Shown: positions 44,501 through 49,194, counted from the stretch's first letter. The stretch: DNA of 64,000 nt from Chiridota heheva (GCA_020152595.1 JAIGNY010002242.1:1-64000); one strand, 5' to 3'. Notes: a model not told the origin generated them from the letters alone. Numbers and translations are program-made.

Positions 44501-47031
44501 ATACTCATGTGACATGTGGTAACAGTTTGAAATTGACCAAAGAGTTCTCACGGATAGATATTTGGCATTTTCGCATTTTCGCAAAGAGTTGTTAATGAGT
44601 GGAATGGTTTGCCTGAGTGGGTACAGTAGATAGCACTAATTCTATTCACAATTTCAAAGTCAATATTGATAAGTTCTTTACTAACTCTGGGCGTCGTAGA
44701 ATATATTTTTTTTTTTGTAGTGGTGGTGTTAGTTTGGGCTTTTTATGGGGTGACTGACTAATCCTTCTTAGCCTGTCATCTTGTTATGTTATGTTACACT
44801 ATTCTGAAAGGTATACTCGTTGGAAATGGTAATGCCACACTACTACTGTTCTCTTTATATATCAACCAACACACAACAGGCCTCACAACTGCCATAAGCT
44901 TAACACGTGCAACTGTACAATAACAAATTAATGCAGTCTGTGTCTTTTCCATACGCATGCATTCAATATTATGACCTTTAACATGGCACATGAAGGGTTC
45001 CCTCGACCTTATTAAATGTTCAGAGCCCGGGTAAAAAACTTCCGATTGGCTATTCAATCATTAACATCATATTAATACATAAGTGCCATGTCCCAAATTA
45101 TAAAGAGTGAATATTCATCAAAATTTCGAAATCATTATTCCATAAACTAAGAAAATGCTAGCTGCGCATGTGCTACACACACCACAAGCCAGCTGCAGCG
45201 AGCTAGTTAGTTGCAAGCAGTCTCGCGATATCGCGATTGTATTTATCAGTCATGGAACTATCTATTTATGCATCGGCTTATATTTTAAAGTTTAGTCTGC
45301 AGAATTTCGTGAAAATTATGAAAATGAAAATTGCTCTATTTTAGGTATGCAAACAGTAAATGAAAAACTGAATACACCCTGTGTGTAGATTTTCATGCTC
45401 TTCAATCCTGCCAAATTTCTCAAATTTCTGGCCAAAAACCTCTGACTAGATACATTGCAAACATGGGCAACACAAGTTAAAAGATTCGTCCCACTTTATA
45501 ACCTCAACAACGTAGTCACTCATGTATGGCTGTCCTGTTGTTGATGACATGACAGCGAAAATTGTTGACTCACAACTAGGTGCATATGCCGGAACTACAT
45601 CCATTCAATTGTTAGTCCCAATCACATGTATGATAAACCAAAACCGTGTATTAAAGTCAAGGATTAACAATGGGTGTGAACCAATCAGAACACTTCAAAT
45701 CTTTAAAGTATATATAGACAATTCTTATTGTATGGAAAAGTTGTGATGGACGAAAGAGAGGACAGCTCTAAATTGTTAATGTAATTCTTGATATTTCTGT
45801 CCTAAATTTCATTCACTGAAAATCATCTGACTGTTATTCTACTGCTAAATTTTAAATGCAGATATGATCATTTGATGGAGATTCAAAACTTTTTGGTCAT
45901 ATTCAACTGCTTCCATTTGAATAATATTAAAAGTGGATTAAAAAACAATAACTTAACATAAGGAACTTCAGAGGTTTTCTTATTGTGATGCCACAAAAAT
46001 TAAATTAAATTTACATAATCTATAATAATAAGGCCTTGAAATTCAAAAGGCTGTAAACTGGTTAATCATTAATCGATTTTGCTTAATTTTGTTGTTATTT
46101 TCATGGTTTATAGCATATATTCTGACATAAGCTCAAGTGGTTTTAACCTGTCCAAAGATCTTTAACGGAGACATAAAGTTTGGTACAATCATTATTTCAT
46201 ATGATAAAGGATTCAATTCTTAACCAACTTCCAAAAAAAGCAAGTCCAAATTTTATTCCTATCTCGAGTTATTCTATTTGAAGTCGACACATGGAGGCTG
46301 CCATTTTGTTCAATTCTGTATTGAAATATTGTGCATGATGACATAATTTCCCCAACATGGACATTAGGATTTTAATGTATTTCTTTATGAATATGATTAA
46401 AGTTTTTATTCCAAAATGATCTGACAAAGTTTTAAAAGCATGTTTTGATAATTTCATGTATACACAAAAATGTCCTTGACACTTATAAAAGAAAAACATT
46501 TTTCATAAACTAGAAAACTTGAGGGAGATTATAAAGAAATACAAAGCATTCCAACTGGGCTGATAACATCATAATCTGCATGTTTTGAAATCAAAATGGC
46601 AGCTCCCATGGTACTATTTGTAGTAGCATTATAGTTTTTAATAATCACAATAAATGTGTTAGATTGCTTCGGGTATGTTTCGGGTATGAAACTTGGTCAG
46701 AAGATTTGTTGTTTTTAATTCTTTCATAAGGATTGTCTCAAACTTTATGTCTCCTTTAAACAAAATGTACAAAGACCACAAATGGAGAAATTATTACAAT
46801 TTCAATATATACTTTGAACAAACAAGAGAAACTCACTAGATCTCCCTTCATCAGCTTCCATTCTTTGACAGGCTCAACAGCAATTTTCTTCCTATTTCTT
46901 CCTGGTAAATTGTCAACTTGAGCCTGGATGGACTCAGGGGGATCGAGGGTGTATCGATAATGAAGGTTCACTTTTTTCCAGGAAGGCACTTTGGGCTTCC
47001 GGAACACCCTCAACATATAAGTAAGCCTCAT
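8449..47031 (-). CDS. MRPL24: Mitochondrial ribosomal protein L24 (uL24m), whole gene in 5 coding exons
   Basis: Coding exons in transcript order: 47031-46837, 26958-26863, 11638-11535, 10155-10028, 8588-8449. They total 663 nt, giving 220 residues plus TGA, close to the usual animal length of about 216. All introns are GT-AG with strong donors (GTGAGT, then GTAAGT three times), in phases 0, 0, 2 and 1. The protein has a basic N terminus suited to mitochondrial import, a KOW motif (residues about 66-95, with KGKDKGKIG and RQRNWVVVEGLN), and the conserved C-terminal blocks PLLHREVQLVDP, RYTESGDRVRV and RTGRIIP. uL24 proteins bind 23S-type rRNA at an early step of large-subunit assembly, here in the mitochondrial matrix. 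No stop or frameshift interrupts it. Introns 1 and 2 hold most of the transposons in the window. The symbol is assigned by recognising the family, not by a search. Confidence 0.93.
8709..9247. mobile_element. MITE with long terminal inverted repeats, copy 1 (MRPL24 intron 4)
   Basis: The two ends are inverted copies over about 45 bases: 'aaggatagttcagtggtcaa' at the left, and 'cgacccctgaacatatcctt' at the right. Both are flanked by TA, as for Tc1/mariner-like elements. About 540 bases, with no coding capacity. A second copy lies in the next intron (10227-10770). Confidence 0.75.
10028..10155 (-). CDS. MRPL24: MRPL24 coding exon 4
   Basis: 128 nt, encoding GQPCDVAFRYTESGDRVRV through TDTSNYI; it starts after phase 2 and ends in phase 1. 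It holds the RYTE-GDRVRVS and RTGRIIPTP blocks conserved in animal MRPL24. Donor GTAAGTAAC, acceptor TTTTAG. Confidence 0.92.
10227..10770. mobile_element. MITE, copy 2 (MRPL24 intron 3)
   Basis: Aligns along its whole length with 8709-9247 in the same orientation, including the terminal 'agtggtcaagcaa' and 'ttgacccctgaac' ends and the internal 'attggtaatgtattttaaag'. It has diverged by substitutions and small indels, and its outer ends are less perfect. Confidence 0.7.
10840..11140. repeat. Interspersed repeat, paired with 45735-46095
   Basis: Shared landmarks in the same order are 'agagaagacagctcagaatc', 'cctaaatttctgtcact', 'gactcaaaacctcttggt' and 'aataataaggccttaaaatt'. Similar text is seen at 45735-46095. 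Non-coding, intronic. Family unknown. Confidence 0.55.
11535..11638 (-). CDS. MRPL24: MRPL24 coding exon 3
   Basis: Encodes residues 98-131, NFTYIGQMKGYEG through PLLHREVQLVDPSD, plus two bases of the next codon. Acceptor TTTTTAG, donor GTAAGTCTG. The PLLH-(R)-(E/Q)-V-(Q/K)-LVDP block is a hallmark of mitochondrial L24. Confidence 0.92.
11640..12880. other. Intron 2 sequence without recognisable features
   Basis: AT-rich, no coding domain, no clear repeat. A 103-residue open frame at 12335-12646 shows no domain and has the composition of chance translation. Confidence 0.4.
12883..13143 (+). repeat. 16-bp minisatellite, array 1
   Basis: About 16 units of a 16-base motif, consensus CGTCCCCGGGTCAAAA, with many variants. 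Because 16 is not a multiple of 3, the array cycles through three frames and yields a repetitive frame (PGSKRPxVKTSPGQNV-like) at 12773-13186, which I do not call a gene. Confidence 0.85.
13130..14155 (+). repeat. Tandem duplication of a ~590-bp unit: minisatellite plus unique block
   Basis: The block 13144-13560 ('tttaggtattgaatttatga' through 'agaagtagccaggtagataa') is repeated at 13736-14155 with a few per cent change. The second copy is preceded by its own shorter 16-bp minisatellite array (13573-13735). The second copy has lost part of a 'ccatatatgggccatatatgg' stretch near 14075. Confidence 0.8.
13573..13735 (+). repeat. 16-bp minisatellite, array 2
   Basis: About ten units of the same CGTCCCCGGGTCAAAA motif as array 1, ending in the same 'catcccaaaacgtcc' edge. 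It is the minisatellite part of the second duplicated unit. Confidence 0.85.
14156..14470. repeat. AT-rich degenerate repeats (TATATGG-type)
   Basis: Several loose copies of 'ttttatatggccagatata'. Similar phrases ('tatataaagccagatatag') reappear at 15660-16010, about 1.2 kb away, suggesting ends or arms of one non-autonomous element or a decayed satellite. Confidence 0.5.
14471..15659. other. Intron 2 sequence without recognisable features
   Basis: No coding domain or clear repeat. It lies between two AT-rich repeat blocks of similar sequence and may be the interior of one decayed element. Confidence 0.3.
15660..16010. repeat. AT-rich degenerate repeats (TATAT-rich), second block
   Basis: Dense 'gatatacatataaagatg' and 'agccagatatagaatata' phrases, related to 14156-14470. 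Low complexity; boundaries approximate. Confidence 0.45.
16185..16365 (+). repeat. ~50-60-bp tandem repeat, 3 units
   Basis: Three copies of 'tatatgtgtggtctttaaaa' followed by 'ggacctttgcattcttatg'. The overlapping open frames follow the repeat and are not genes. It borders the MULE remnant. Confidence 0.7.
16370..17830 (-). pseudogene. Mutator-like (MULE) transposase remnant with FLYWCH-like zinc finger
   Basis: Reading the minus strand from 17830, an acidic stretch leads into a FLYWCH-like segment (NMWCTATVTQKG, then THWHIHPRQ) at about 17530-17440. The MULE transposase core follows. KDYRKVLKAVRRL and IVLDFERAIWNTIP (about 16985-16885) carry one catalytic Asp region. Next come IKGCAFLWLQ (about 16865) and ALAPAYHNND. 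Near 16600-16540 VRTNNDVEGWH is the C-terminal MULE signature. The CxxH motif that normally reads C-x-F-H-W here reads CAFLW, so its His is lost. Frameshifts and stops (for example around 17080 and 17000) break the frame. A decayed copy; terminal inverted repeats not identified. Confidence 0.78.
17831..19110. other. Intron 2 sequence, no gene seen
   Basis: A few short open frames without features. Two and a half telomere-type repeats (CCCTAA) at about 18013-18027 are too short to mean anything. The 5' part could belong to the MULE element. Confidence 0.35.
19186..19592 (-). mobile_element. 5'-truncated CR1/L2-like LINE nested in element A
   Basis: On the minus strand the frame reads SNLLKLYIPVRNLISSDKLL, then SLSLPHGYGMNCHS, matching the C-terminal end of CR1/L2-group RTs (RNLRS...LWNSLP). 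It is followed by a 3' UTR with GGCGCCTTGAGCACCTAG and a terminal (ATT)n run at 19186-19206. Copy B has an uninterrupted 'caattataaaaatggcattt' at the matching position, giving the empty site. Confidence 0.8.
19596..20450. repeat. 24-bp minisatellite (CCCACATGGCATCCCAYCCYATGT), array A
   Basis: About 30 imperfect units. Because the unit is 24 bases (8 codons), frames stay open on both strands: MASHPMSHMAFHHISH-like on plus and MGCHVGHMVECHVGH-like on minus. These frames follow from the repeat and I do not call them genes. Confidence 0.9.
21530..22790 (-). mobile_element. DIRS-like retrotransposon fragment (Gag C-terminal half plus RT start)
   Basis: The minus-strand frame 22739-22203 (MKQAALDRTSVPCRVLDEV...) and 22206-21898 (MTEGLDSVLHKYLQVDIRT...) align with the Gag of the complete DIRS element at 27541-35630, sharing LLDFL-(T/A)-(K/R)-(D/E)-IKLE, FPIDASL, the VWxLLxQP block and ASTK. 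At 21600-21560 the frame reads KWRPIINLRPLNK, the RT N-terminal block, ending at KFKMEIL where the copy is cut off. It is a different, diverged DIRS lineage, truncated on both sides. Confidence 0.82.
22791..23079. other. Intron 2 sequence with a short (CA)n-like run
   Basis: No coding content. 'cacaaacacacacaaacaca' at about 22974-22997 is simple sequence. Confidence 0.4.
23080..23670 (+). repeat. Degenerate tandem repeat, ~2-3 units
   Basis: Phrases 'caaagcagtggaaaatatga', 'gtcccagtcccaattttgt' and 'ctcctgtccgat' occur near 23275-23360 and again at 23580-23660. Units of about 300 bases, well diverged. Small open frames inside are by-products. Confidence 0.55.
23671..24234. other. Intron 2 sequence, nothing recognised
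   Basis: No coding domain, RNA gene or clear repeat is visible before the LINE 3' end at 24235. Confidence 0.35.
24235..26018 (-). mobile_element. I-clade LINE, copy 2, 5'-truncated
   Basis: The 3' 1.8 kb of the same family as copies 1 and 3: the (TTTG)n-type end at 24235-24250, the same 3' UTR with a single 'gggggtggaagaggagaatt' unit, RNase H and the last part of the RT thumb. It breaks off near 26018, inside the segment just after the RT active site (GFKFSKDKT in the other copies). It lies within MRPL24 intron 2 in the gene's own orientation. Confidence 0.85.
24442..25641 (-). pseudogene. ORF2 C-terminal part with RNase H, best-preserved copy
   Basis: A 399-residue open frame, the longest intact piece of this family in the window. 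It holds an RNase H domain with FSAEAKAILLAVNFIE (Glu), VIFSDSKAVLTSL (Asp) and WIPSHVGIAGNDRAGAAAK (Asp). The first catalytic block, YTDGS in copy 1, is disturbed here (ILMGRKEGN). A C-terminal Cys/His cluster follows (PLCKNCHCTLTIHHVLLACP), as in other RNase H-bearing LINEs. The early part of the frame is out of phase with the RT. It is a truncated, inactive gene. Confidence 0.8.
26040..26340. repeat. Interspersed repeat, paired with 54580-54785
   Basis: Shared phrases: 'agccaaaaattcagaagcaaaact', 'ggagatgcattttat', 'aggcatgtatggggactcac' and 'acaatttgataa...ctcac'. Both copies end at 'gggttgagctaaa'/'gggtggagctaaa'. Likely a short non-autonomous element; ends not defined. Confidence 0.5.
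26341..26862. other. Intron 2 sequence next to exon 2
   Basis: No repeat or gene identified. 'gaatggccttaatagtaaga' and 'aaaggccattcctcttttaa' (about 26510 and 26780) form an imperfect inverted pair, perhaps a decayed MITE. Confidence 0.35.
26863..26958 (-). CDS. MRPL24: MRPL24 coding exon 2 (KOW motif)
   Basis: A 96-nt, phase 0-0 exon encoding residues 66-97, from VQVMKGKDKGKIG to VVVEGLNC. It is preceded by a pyrimidine-rich CTTTTTGTCTTCACAG acceptor and followed by GTAAGTTTG. It joins GDL of exon 1 to give the GDLVQV start of the KOW fold. It sits isolated between two transposon-filled introns, about 15 kb from exon 3 and 20 kb from exon 1. Confidence 0.93.
26959..27540. other. Intron 1 sequence between exon 2 and the DIRS element
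   Basis: Apart from the splice acceptor of exon 2 nothing is recognised. Confidence 0.4.
27541..27708. repeat. DIRS inverted terminal repeat, 3' (low-coordinate) side
   Basis: From 'ctataattatgcaatctggt' to 'ctctgtaccacctcactc' it is the reverse complement of 35475-35604, apart from a 7-base deletion in 'gcagtaaccagcc'. The outermost 45 bases differ from the other end and include the palindrome CCCGCTA-AGCG-TAGCGGG (27543-27560). Confidence 0.9.
27752..27852. repeat. DIRS internal complementary region (ICR)
   Basis: The first half, 'gcatggaaggtaagtataac' through 'ccccgctacgctttagcggg', is the reverse complement of the low-coordinate terminus (27541-27590). The second half, 'tttacttcaagttatacctt' through 'tataattatgcaatc', is the reverse complement of the high-coordinate terminus (35588-35630). 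The ICR is therefore complementary to the two element ends placed back to back, the arrangement used as a template for circularisation in the DIRS-1 model. Confidence 0.88.
28514..29488 (-). pseudogene. Tyrosine recombinase of the DIRS element
   Basis: ATG at 29488 opens an N-terminal SAM-like, DNA-binding half (MAACSWRSSTLGMYASRLGM...). The catalytic half begins at TIKTVFLLSAASA, then a one-base shift near 29058 moves the frame to the one with RRALHALSLKEGH, which holds the first catalytic Arg. This frame runs to a TAG near 28709. The HxxR box (HQVRG, 28699-28685) and the final Trp-Lys-Thr-Pro...Tyr box (Tyr codon 28591-28589) are in the third frame, ending at TAA 28514-28516. All active-site boxes are present but in three frames, so the enzyme is broken, unless some shifts are sequence errors. 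Confidence 0.85.
29368..31637 (-). pseudogene. DIRS reverse transcriptase and RNase H
   Basis: The frame from 31637 carries the RT lead-in (GRLQEFSEAWESITTDKWVL), is stopped by TGA at 31337-31335, and continues in frame to KGNKWRPIINLRPLNRF. It then shifts near 31035. A further TAA at 30934-30932 precedes MTYTFTALPFGLSTAP and the active site MYLDDW (30805-30794). Another shift near 30760 leads to GWVINLAKSNLVPSQTP (thumb). RNase H follows; its first acidic block reads VVTGASLTG near 30300, where DIRS relatives have DASLTG, so the Asp appears changed to Gly. Later blocks (ELEAVRRAL, RTDNTTVVAFINRQ, HLPGTENMIADLLSR) lie in the open frame 30216-29368, whose C-terminal part overlaps the recombinase gene. 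Confidence 0.85.
31707..33539 (-). pseudogene. DIRS Gag-like protein, one in-frame stop
   Basis: Two open pieces in the same frame: 33539-33279 (86 residues) and 33263-31707 (518 residues with a GTG at 33263). They are separated only by TAA at 33281-33279 and five sense codons. The first piece has a Cys cluster (CVACKRFF, then CYACRLCCESNPCTLC) that looks zinc-binding. The second has a proline/arginine/serine-rich region with a run of Ser and an acidic stretch, then a conserved Gag core (LLDFLAREIKLEV, NFPIDASLIYRIRHWARVPD, EAVWQLLRQP, VTEGLDSVL) shared with the fragment at 21530-22790. Gag proteins package element RNA. It would be about 610 residues if the stop were read through. Start at 33539 is inferred from the Cys cluster. 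Confidence 0.78.
33740..34170. repeat. Minisatellite inside the DIRS 5' region (GGAACCGT-based)
   Basis: The octamer GGAACCGT recurs some 25-30 times. Larger units of about 50-60 bases contain CCGTAACAACGGGCCGC at about 33780, 33830, 33885 and 33945. It lies between the Gag start and the 5' terminal repeat, with frames open on both strands as a by-product. Confidence 0.85.
34226..34243. repeat. (CT)n simple repeat
   Basis: About nine CT dinucleotides in the DIRS 5' region. Confidence 0.8.
34290..34600. repeat. ~150-bp tandem duplication in the DIRS 5' region
   Basis: 'aaatacggcaaagtaagtat', 'gatcttacggacacgctaaa' and 'gagagacgaggcatagca' occur at about 34350-34410 and again at 34502-34560, in the same order. 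The second unit is slightly diverged. Confidence 0.8.
34601..35474. other. DIRS 5' leader, non-coding
   Basis: No coding region. It contains stretches such as 'gttgttacagggcgacccct' and leads to the 5' inverted terminal repeat; it may contain the element's promoter, but no motif can be singled out. Confidence 0.45.
35475..35630. repeat. DIRS inverted terminal repeat, 5' (high-coordinate) side
   Basis: Reverse complement of 27588-27708 over almost its whole length. Its outer 30 bases ('aaggtataacttgaagtaaa') differ from the other terminus but are matched by the second half of the internal complementary region. Confidence 0.9.
35830..38300. repeat. 24-bp minisatellite (CCCACATGGCATCCCAYCCYATGT), array B
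   Basis: About 90-100 imperfect units, with variant sub-blocks (CATTCCACCATATGTC, CATCCCTCCCTATGTC) arranged in higher-order runs, some shared with array A (for example the 'atcagtggcttcccacctga' insert at about 20090, 36655 and 37545). Open frames on both strands (for instance 283 codons at 36712-37563) follow from the 8-codon unit and are not called genes. Confidence 0.9.
38938..39030. repeat. ~34-bp tandem repeat in the tail of element B
   Basis: Three units of 'ttaacatttctgaggaaatctcaa'. Element A has looser versions of the same phrase at 21040-21140. Confidence 0.7.
39095..40335. other. Intron 1 sequence, degenerate repeats, no gene
   Basis: 39230-39480 has loose copies of 'tttccttcaattttcgggaaat'. 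39140-39200 and 39525-39590 show C/G-tract phrases ('cagagctttgccccctaaaa', 'agcttaagccccttaaaaac'). Nothing coding. Confidence 0.4.
40336..42388 (+). mobile_element. CR1-like LINE fragment 1 (RT domain), interrupted by hAT
   Basis: Plus-strand RT blocks: NYRPVSLISVVCKVMES at 40364, a VDLIYLNFHKAFDNVP palm block at 40570-40618, a stop and shift at about 40617, then VLQGSVLGTLLFLIFINDI, ICKFADDTKLYRIV (active site FADD), and DLGVVINNNLKPSKQC to 41120. After the hAT insertion the frame resumes with GMLGLIRRNF and RPHLEYAIQAWSPFYEKDK. It is cut off at 42388 by another LINE. The 5' endonuclease part is missing. Inactive. Confidence 0.82.
41113..42166. mobile_element. hAT-type non-autonomous element, copy 1, with 8-bp target duplication
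   Basis: The element is 41121-42158 (1,038 bases), starting TAGAGCCGTGAACGTTTAGG and ending CGCTAAACGGTCACAGCTCTA, which are inverted ends. It is flanked by perfect 8-base copies of GCAGCTAC at 41113-41120 and 42159-42166. Removing the element and one copy restores the CR1 reading text (AATRANGMLG). An 8-base duplication and TAGAG-type ends indicate the hAT superfamily. No transposase. Related copies: 53119-54042 and 58404-59447. Confidence 0.92.
42389..44035 (+). mobile_element. L1/Tx1-like LINE fragment (ORF2 C-terminal part)
   Basis: Plus-strand frames read NLINSWSKRRNTEIGRVTVLKSLIFPHLNY, then FCKFLWINKPDHVKRKQII and GGGLKMVDIFSHVKALKVTCMRRLI, matching the post-RT region of L1/Tx1 ORF2 proteins. 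Further decayed text follows to about 43690, and an A-rich 3' end at 43995-44035. Interrupted by several stops. It is 5'-truncated and inserted between two CR1 segments. Confidence 0.78.
44036..44797 (+). mobile_element. CR1-like LINE fragment 2 (RT end and 3' terminus)
   Basis: It begins with the text found at 41007 in fragment 1, runs through the same ENDs (RPHLKYAIQAWSPFYEKDK-like), and continues past the point where fragment 1 is cut off to VVNEWNGLPEWV near 44600 and NFKVNIDKFF. The 3' end has a short TTATG tandem at 44781-44797, as CR1/L2-group LINEs have. It lacks the hAT insertion. Confidence 0.8.
44798..45734. other. Intron 1 sequence, no gene seen
   Basis: Several small open frames without features. 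No repeat recognised. Confidence 0.35.
45735..46095. repeat. Interspersed repeat, paired with 10840-11140
   Basis: Carries 'gagaggacagctctaaattg', 'ttctgtcctaaatttc', 'gattcaaaactttttggtc' and 'aataataaggccttgaaatt' in the same order as 10840-11140. Non-coding. Confidence 0.55.
46161..46760. mobile_element. MITE with long inverted ends, 76 bases from exon 1
   Basis: The left end 'ttaacggagacataaagttt' and right end 'aaactttatgtctcctttaa' are inverted over more than 40 bases ('ggtacaatcattatttcata' against 'ataaggattgtctca'). About 600 bases, TTTAA at each edge. No coding capacity. It sits in MRPL24 intron 1 just after the exon 1 donor. Confidence 0.75.
46837..47031 (-). CDS. MRPL24: MRPL24 coding exon 1
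   Basis: Encodes residues 1-65, from MRLTYMLRVFRKPKVP to EWKLMKGDL. ATG at 47031-47029 is preceded by a run of A, giving A at -3, and the MRL start matches vertebrate MRPL24. A second Met at residue 6 is less likely. The exon ends in phase 0 before GTGAGT. The stretch rich in Arg and Lys with no acid until residue 30 fits a matrix-targeting presequence (inference). Confidence 0.93.
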
Positions 47032-47041
47032 TTTTTTAGAA

Positions 47042-47060
47042 GCTTATCACCTGTTGGAAT
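47042..47060 (-). promoter_or_regulatory. MRPL24: Candidate 3' splice site of an upstream MRPL24 5' UTR exon
   Basis: On the minus strand 'cactttttatttaattccaacag' precedes GTGATAAGCTTCTAAAAAAATG. A pyrimidine-rich tract ending in CAG only about 16 bases before the start codon suggests that the 5' UTR is split and the transcription start lies farther upstream (higher coordinates). Inferred only from the splice-like sequence. Confidence 0.45.
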
Positions 47061-47299
47061 TAAATAAAAAGTGCAATGGTAAATGTACAAGTTATAGATA
47101 TTATAGTAAATTAAGTATTGATAATGATGCTCAGAGTTAAGTCTGTTTCTTTATTTGCAAAATCAAGTTAAATCCAGTTATTCACATTAAATGATGAGCA
47201 AACTTAAAAGTTTGAGTGAAGTACAAACTTGTTGTAAATTAGCCATTTATTCAATAAGATAAGTTAAACTTTAATCAGTTTTTTGACCTACAGAAGGTT
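47061..47299. other. Non-coding sequence upstream of MRPL24 exon 1
   Basis: AT-rich, no promoter elements recognised. Confidence 0.35.
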
Positions 47300-47313
47300 T
47301 TCTGACAAGAAGA

Positions 47314-47502
47314 TTGGTTTGCACACAGCCCAAACAGGTCAGTGCACTTCCCTTGCTATTACTACTACTTTCTGGCTATATACAAATGAACCCAGGCCCA
47401 AGGCACACAAGTATTTTTCCATGTGGTGTATGTGAGCACTCTGTTTCATGGAGTTGTGATGGTGAAGCATGCGATAACTGCAGTGTTTGGTACCATAAAT
47501 AA
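47314..47502 (+). pseudogene. CR1-like ORF2 N terminus: 2A-like peptide and PHD-like finger
   Basis: 62 residues. LLLLLLSGYIQMNPGPR resembles the 2A-like sequences (consensus D-V/I-E-x-NPGP) known at the start of ORF2 in some CR1 LINEs; here D reads Y and E reads Q, while NPGP is kept. It is followed by a finger with CGVC, CDGEACDNC and WYHK. In the family the 2A causes ribosome skipping or acts as a signal sequence. The frame ends at TAA right after WYHK, where a 26-bp tandem repeat starts. Confidence 0.7.
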
Positions 47503-47578
47503 TGTATGGACATGTGCTCAACACATAATGTATGGACGTGTGCTCAACACATAATGTATGGACGTGTGCTTAACACAT
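47501..47578 (+). repeat. 26-bp tandem repeat, 3 units
   Basis: Three units of AATGTATGGACGTGTGCTCA followed by ACACAT, differing at two positions. It sits inside the CR1-like coding text, where relatives have a single CMGM-type segment, so it is local slippage. Confidence 0.9.
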
Positions 47579-48194
47579 AATGCGACTGCATAAATTGTAG
47601 CAATTTCACCTTCAGAAGTTTTCCACTACCTTGCACCAATTCTTTCCAACCTCGGAGTAATCTTGATTTTATCAGCTCATCTAAAGTGTTTAGTCCTTTG
47701 AAAACAAGTAGTCCTGGCCCATACCCAAAGTGTGCACATAGAGACAATAGTAAAAACACCCAAAGGATTACCTCCACAACATCGTCATCTTCCAGTCCAC
47801 AAAGGCAGGCCCAAAGATGACAAAGGAGTTCTGTGTTTGATTTGCCAATAAAATAAAATCTGAGGGTGCTTACAGTAAATTGTCATAGGGGATCAACATA
47901 AACCATTCATTGCCTACATGTATATTAAAGCAGAAATTGTATACATGTGCCACAGAATCATGGCTAAGACAAAGAATCTTATTAAGGAGTCTTTCCTGAT
48001 GATTACATAGCTTACAAAAAATATAGATGCAATCTTGGTGGTGGTGTCTTTAATGTTGTTCACAAATGTTTGACCTCTGTAGCTTCTCCAGAATTATCAA
48101 CAAATTATGAAGCAATCTGGGCAAAAGTTAAATAGTTTTGTTGCAAAAATATTTTTATTCGCTCGTTTTACCTATCTCATCGTAATATGAAGGA

Positions 48195-48282
48195 CTTGCA
48201 GGAATTAGACAAAGTACTTGCAGGAACTAGACAAAGTAATTGCAGGAACTAGACAAAGTACTTGCAGGAACTAGACAAAGCA
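48195..48282 (+). repeat. 22-bp tandem repeat, 4 units
   Basis: Exactly four units of 22 bases, CTTGCAGGAACTAGACAAAG plus two bases (TA, TA, TA, CA). In the endonuclease frame this spells LQELDK once before the frame is lost, as 22 is not a multiple of 3. Confidence 0.92.
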
Positions 48283-48513
48283 CTTCAGTTAATCTCATAA
48301 GGAGACAGTTCTAAATACATGGTTATTGCTGACCACTTCAACTGTCCCAAAATTTGCTGGCAAACATCAATTGTATGTGATAAGGGAATGATACAGAAGT
48401 TCAACAAGCCCTTATAAATACATCATCAGCACAACTGTCATAAGTTCACTCTGAGCTACAAGGGAAGGAAAGTTACTTGACCTTGTTTTCACCTCAACTT
48501 CAACGCTAGTAAT

Positions 48514-48745
48514 GGCTTGGTTTGTTGAGGTTTAACGGCACCGCGAGAGTCAGTCAAACTTGCCAAGAGGGTGTTAAATATAAGATGCAAAGGTTAAGAA
48601 AGAGATGATTGGAAAAGGAGGAAAGGATGGAGAGAAGGGACAATTTTAGAGCAAATAAGTTGTAGTACTGTAGAAAAGGTGGTAAGAAGGAGAGAGGGAG
48701 AGGGATGTGAGATAGGAAAGGTTGGGGGTGTGGGTAGATTAAATC
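48514..48745 (-). mobile_element. Very short 3' end of an I-clade-like LINE
   Basis: 'ggtttgttgaggtttaacgg', then 'gtcaaacttgcc', mirrors the 3' end of copies 1-3 ('tttgtttgatgatggcttaac...gtcaaattgtgcc'). Diverged. The surrounding CR1-like endonuclease frame resumes after it (VENFVTIPGISDHG), so it inserted there. Confidence 0.6.
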
Positions 48746-49194
48746 AAGTGGAAAAGGTTGAAAACTTTGTTACAATTCCAGGCATTTCAGATCATGGCAT
48801 GATTGTCACTGATTTTGACATACGAGTTCGAACAACCAAAGGTAAACCAAAGAAAGTGCACCTCTTCAGCTGTACAAAATGGAACATAATTAAACAAAAG
48901 AGTGACATACCATAGCCCAACAGATATATGACTTATACAGTACTAATGCAGATGTTCAAGCTTTATGGCAAGAATCTAAGACATCCCTTCTAAAAACAAT
49001 CTAAAAACACATCCCTTCTAAAATGATAAGGAGTAATCAAAATCCACCCTGGTTTCAAAACCAGATTCATAAACTCCTCTAACACAAAAAGAGATTGTCT
49101 GCCAAAGCCAACCAGAACATCAATGATGTTGAAGCTCAACTTTATCACAAAAATGTCCAAAAGAGTAGTGAAGATGATATCAAAGGAAGATGAA

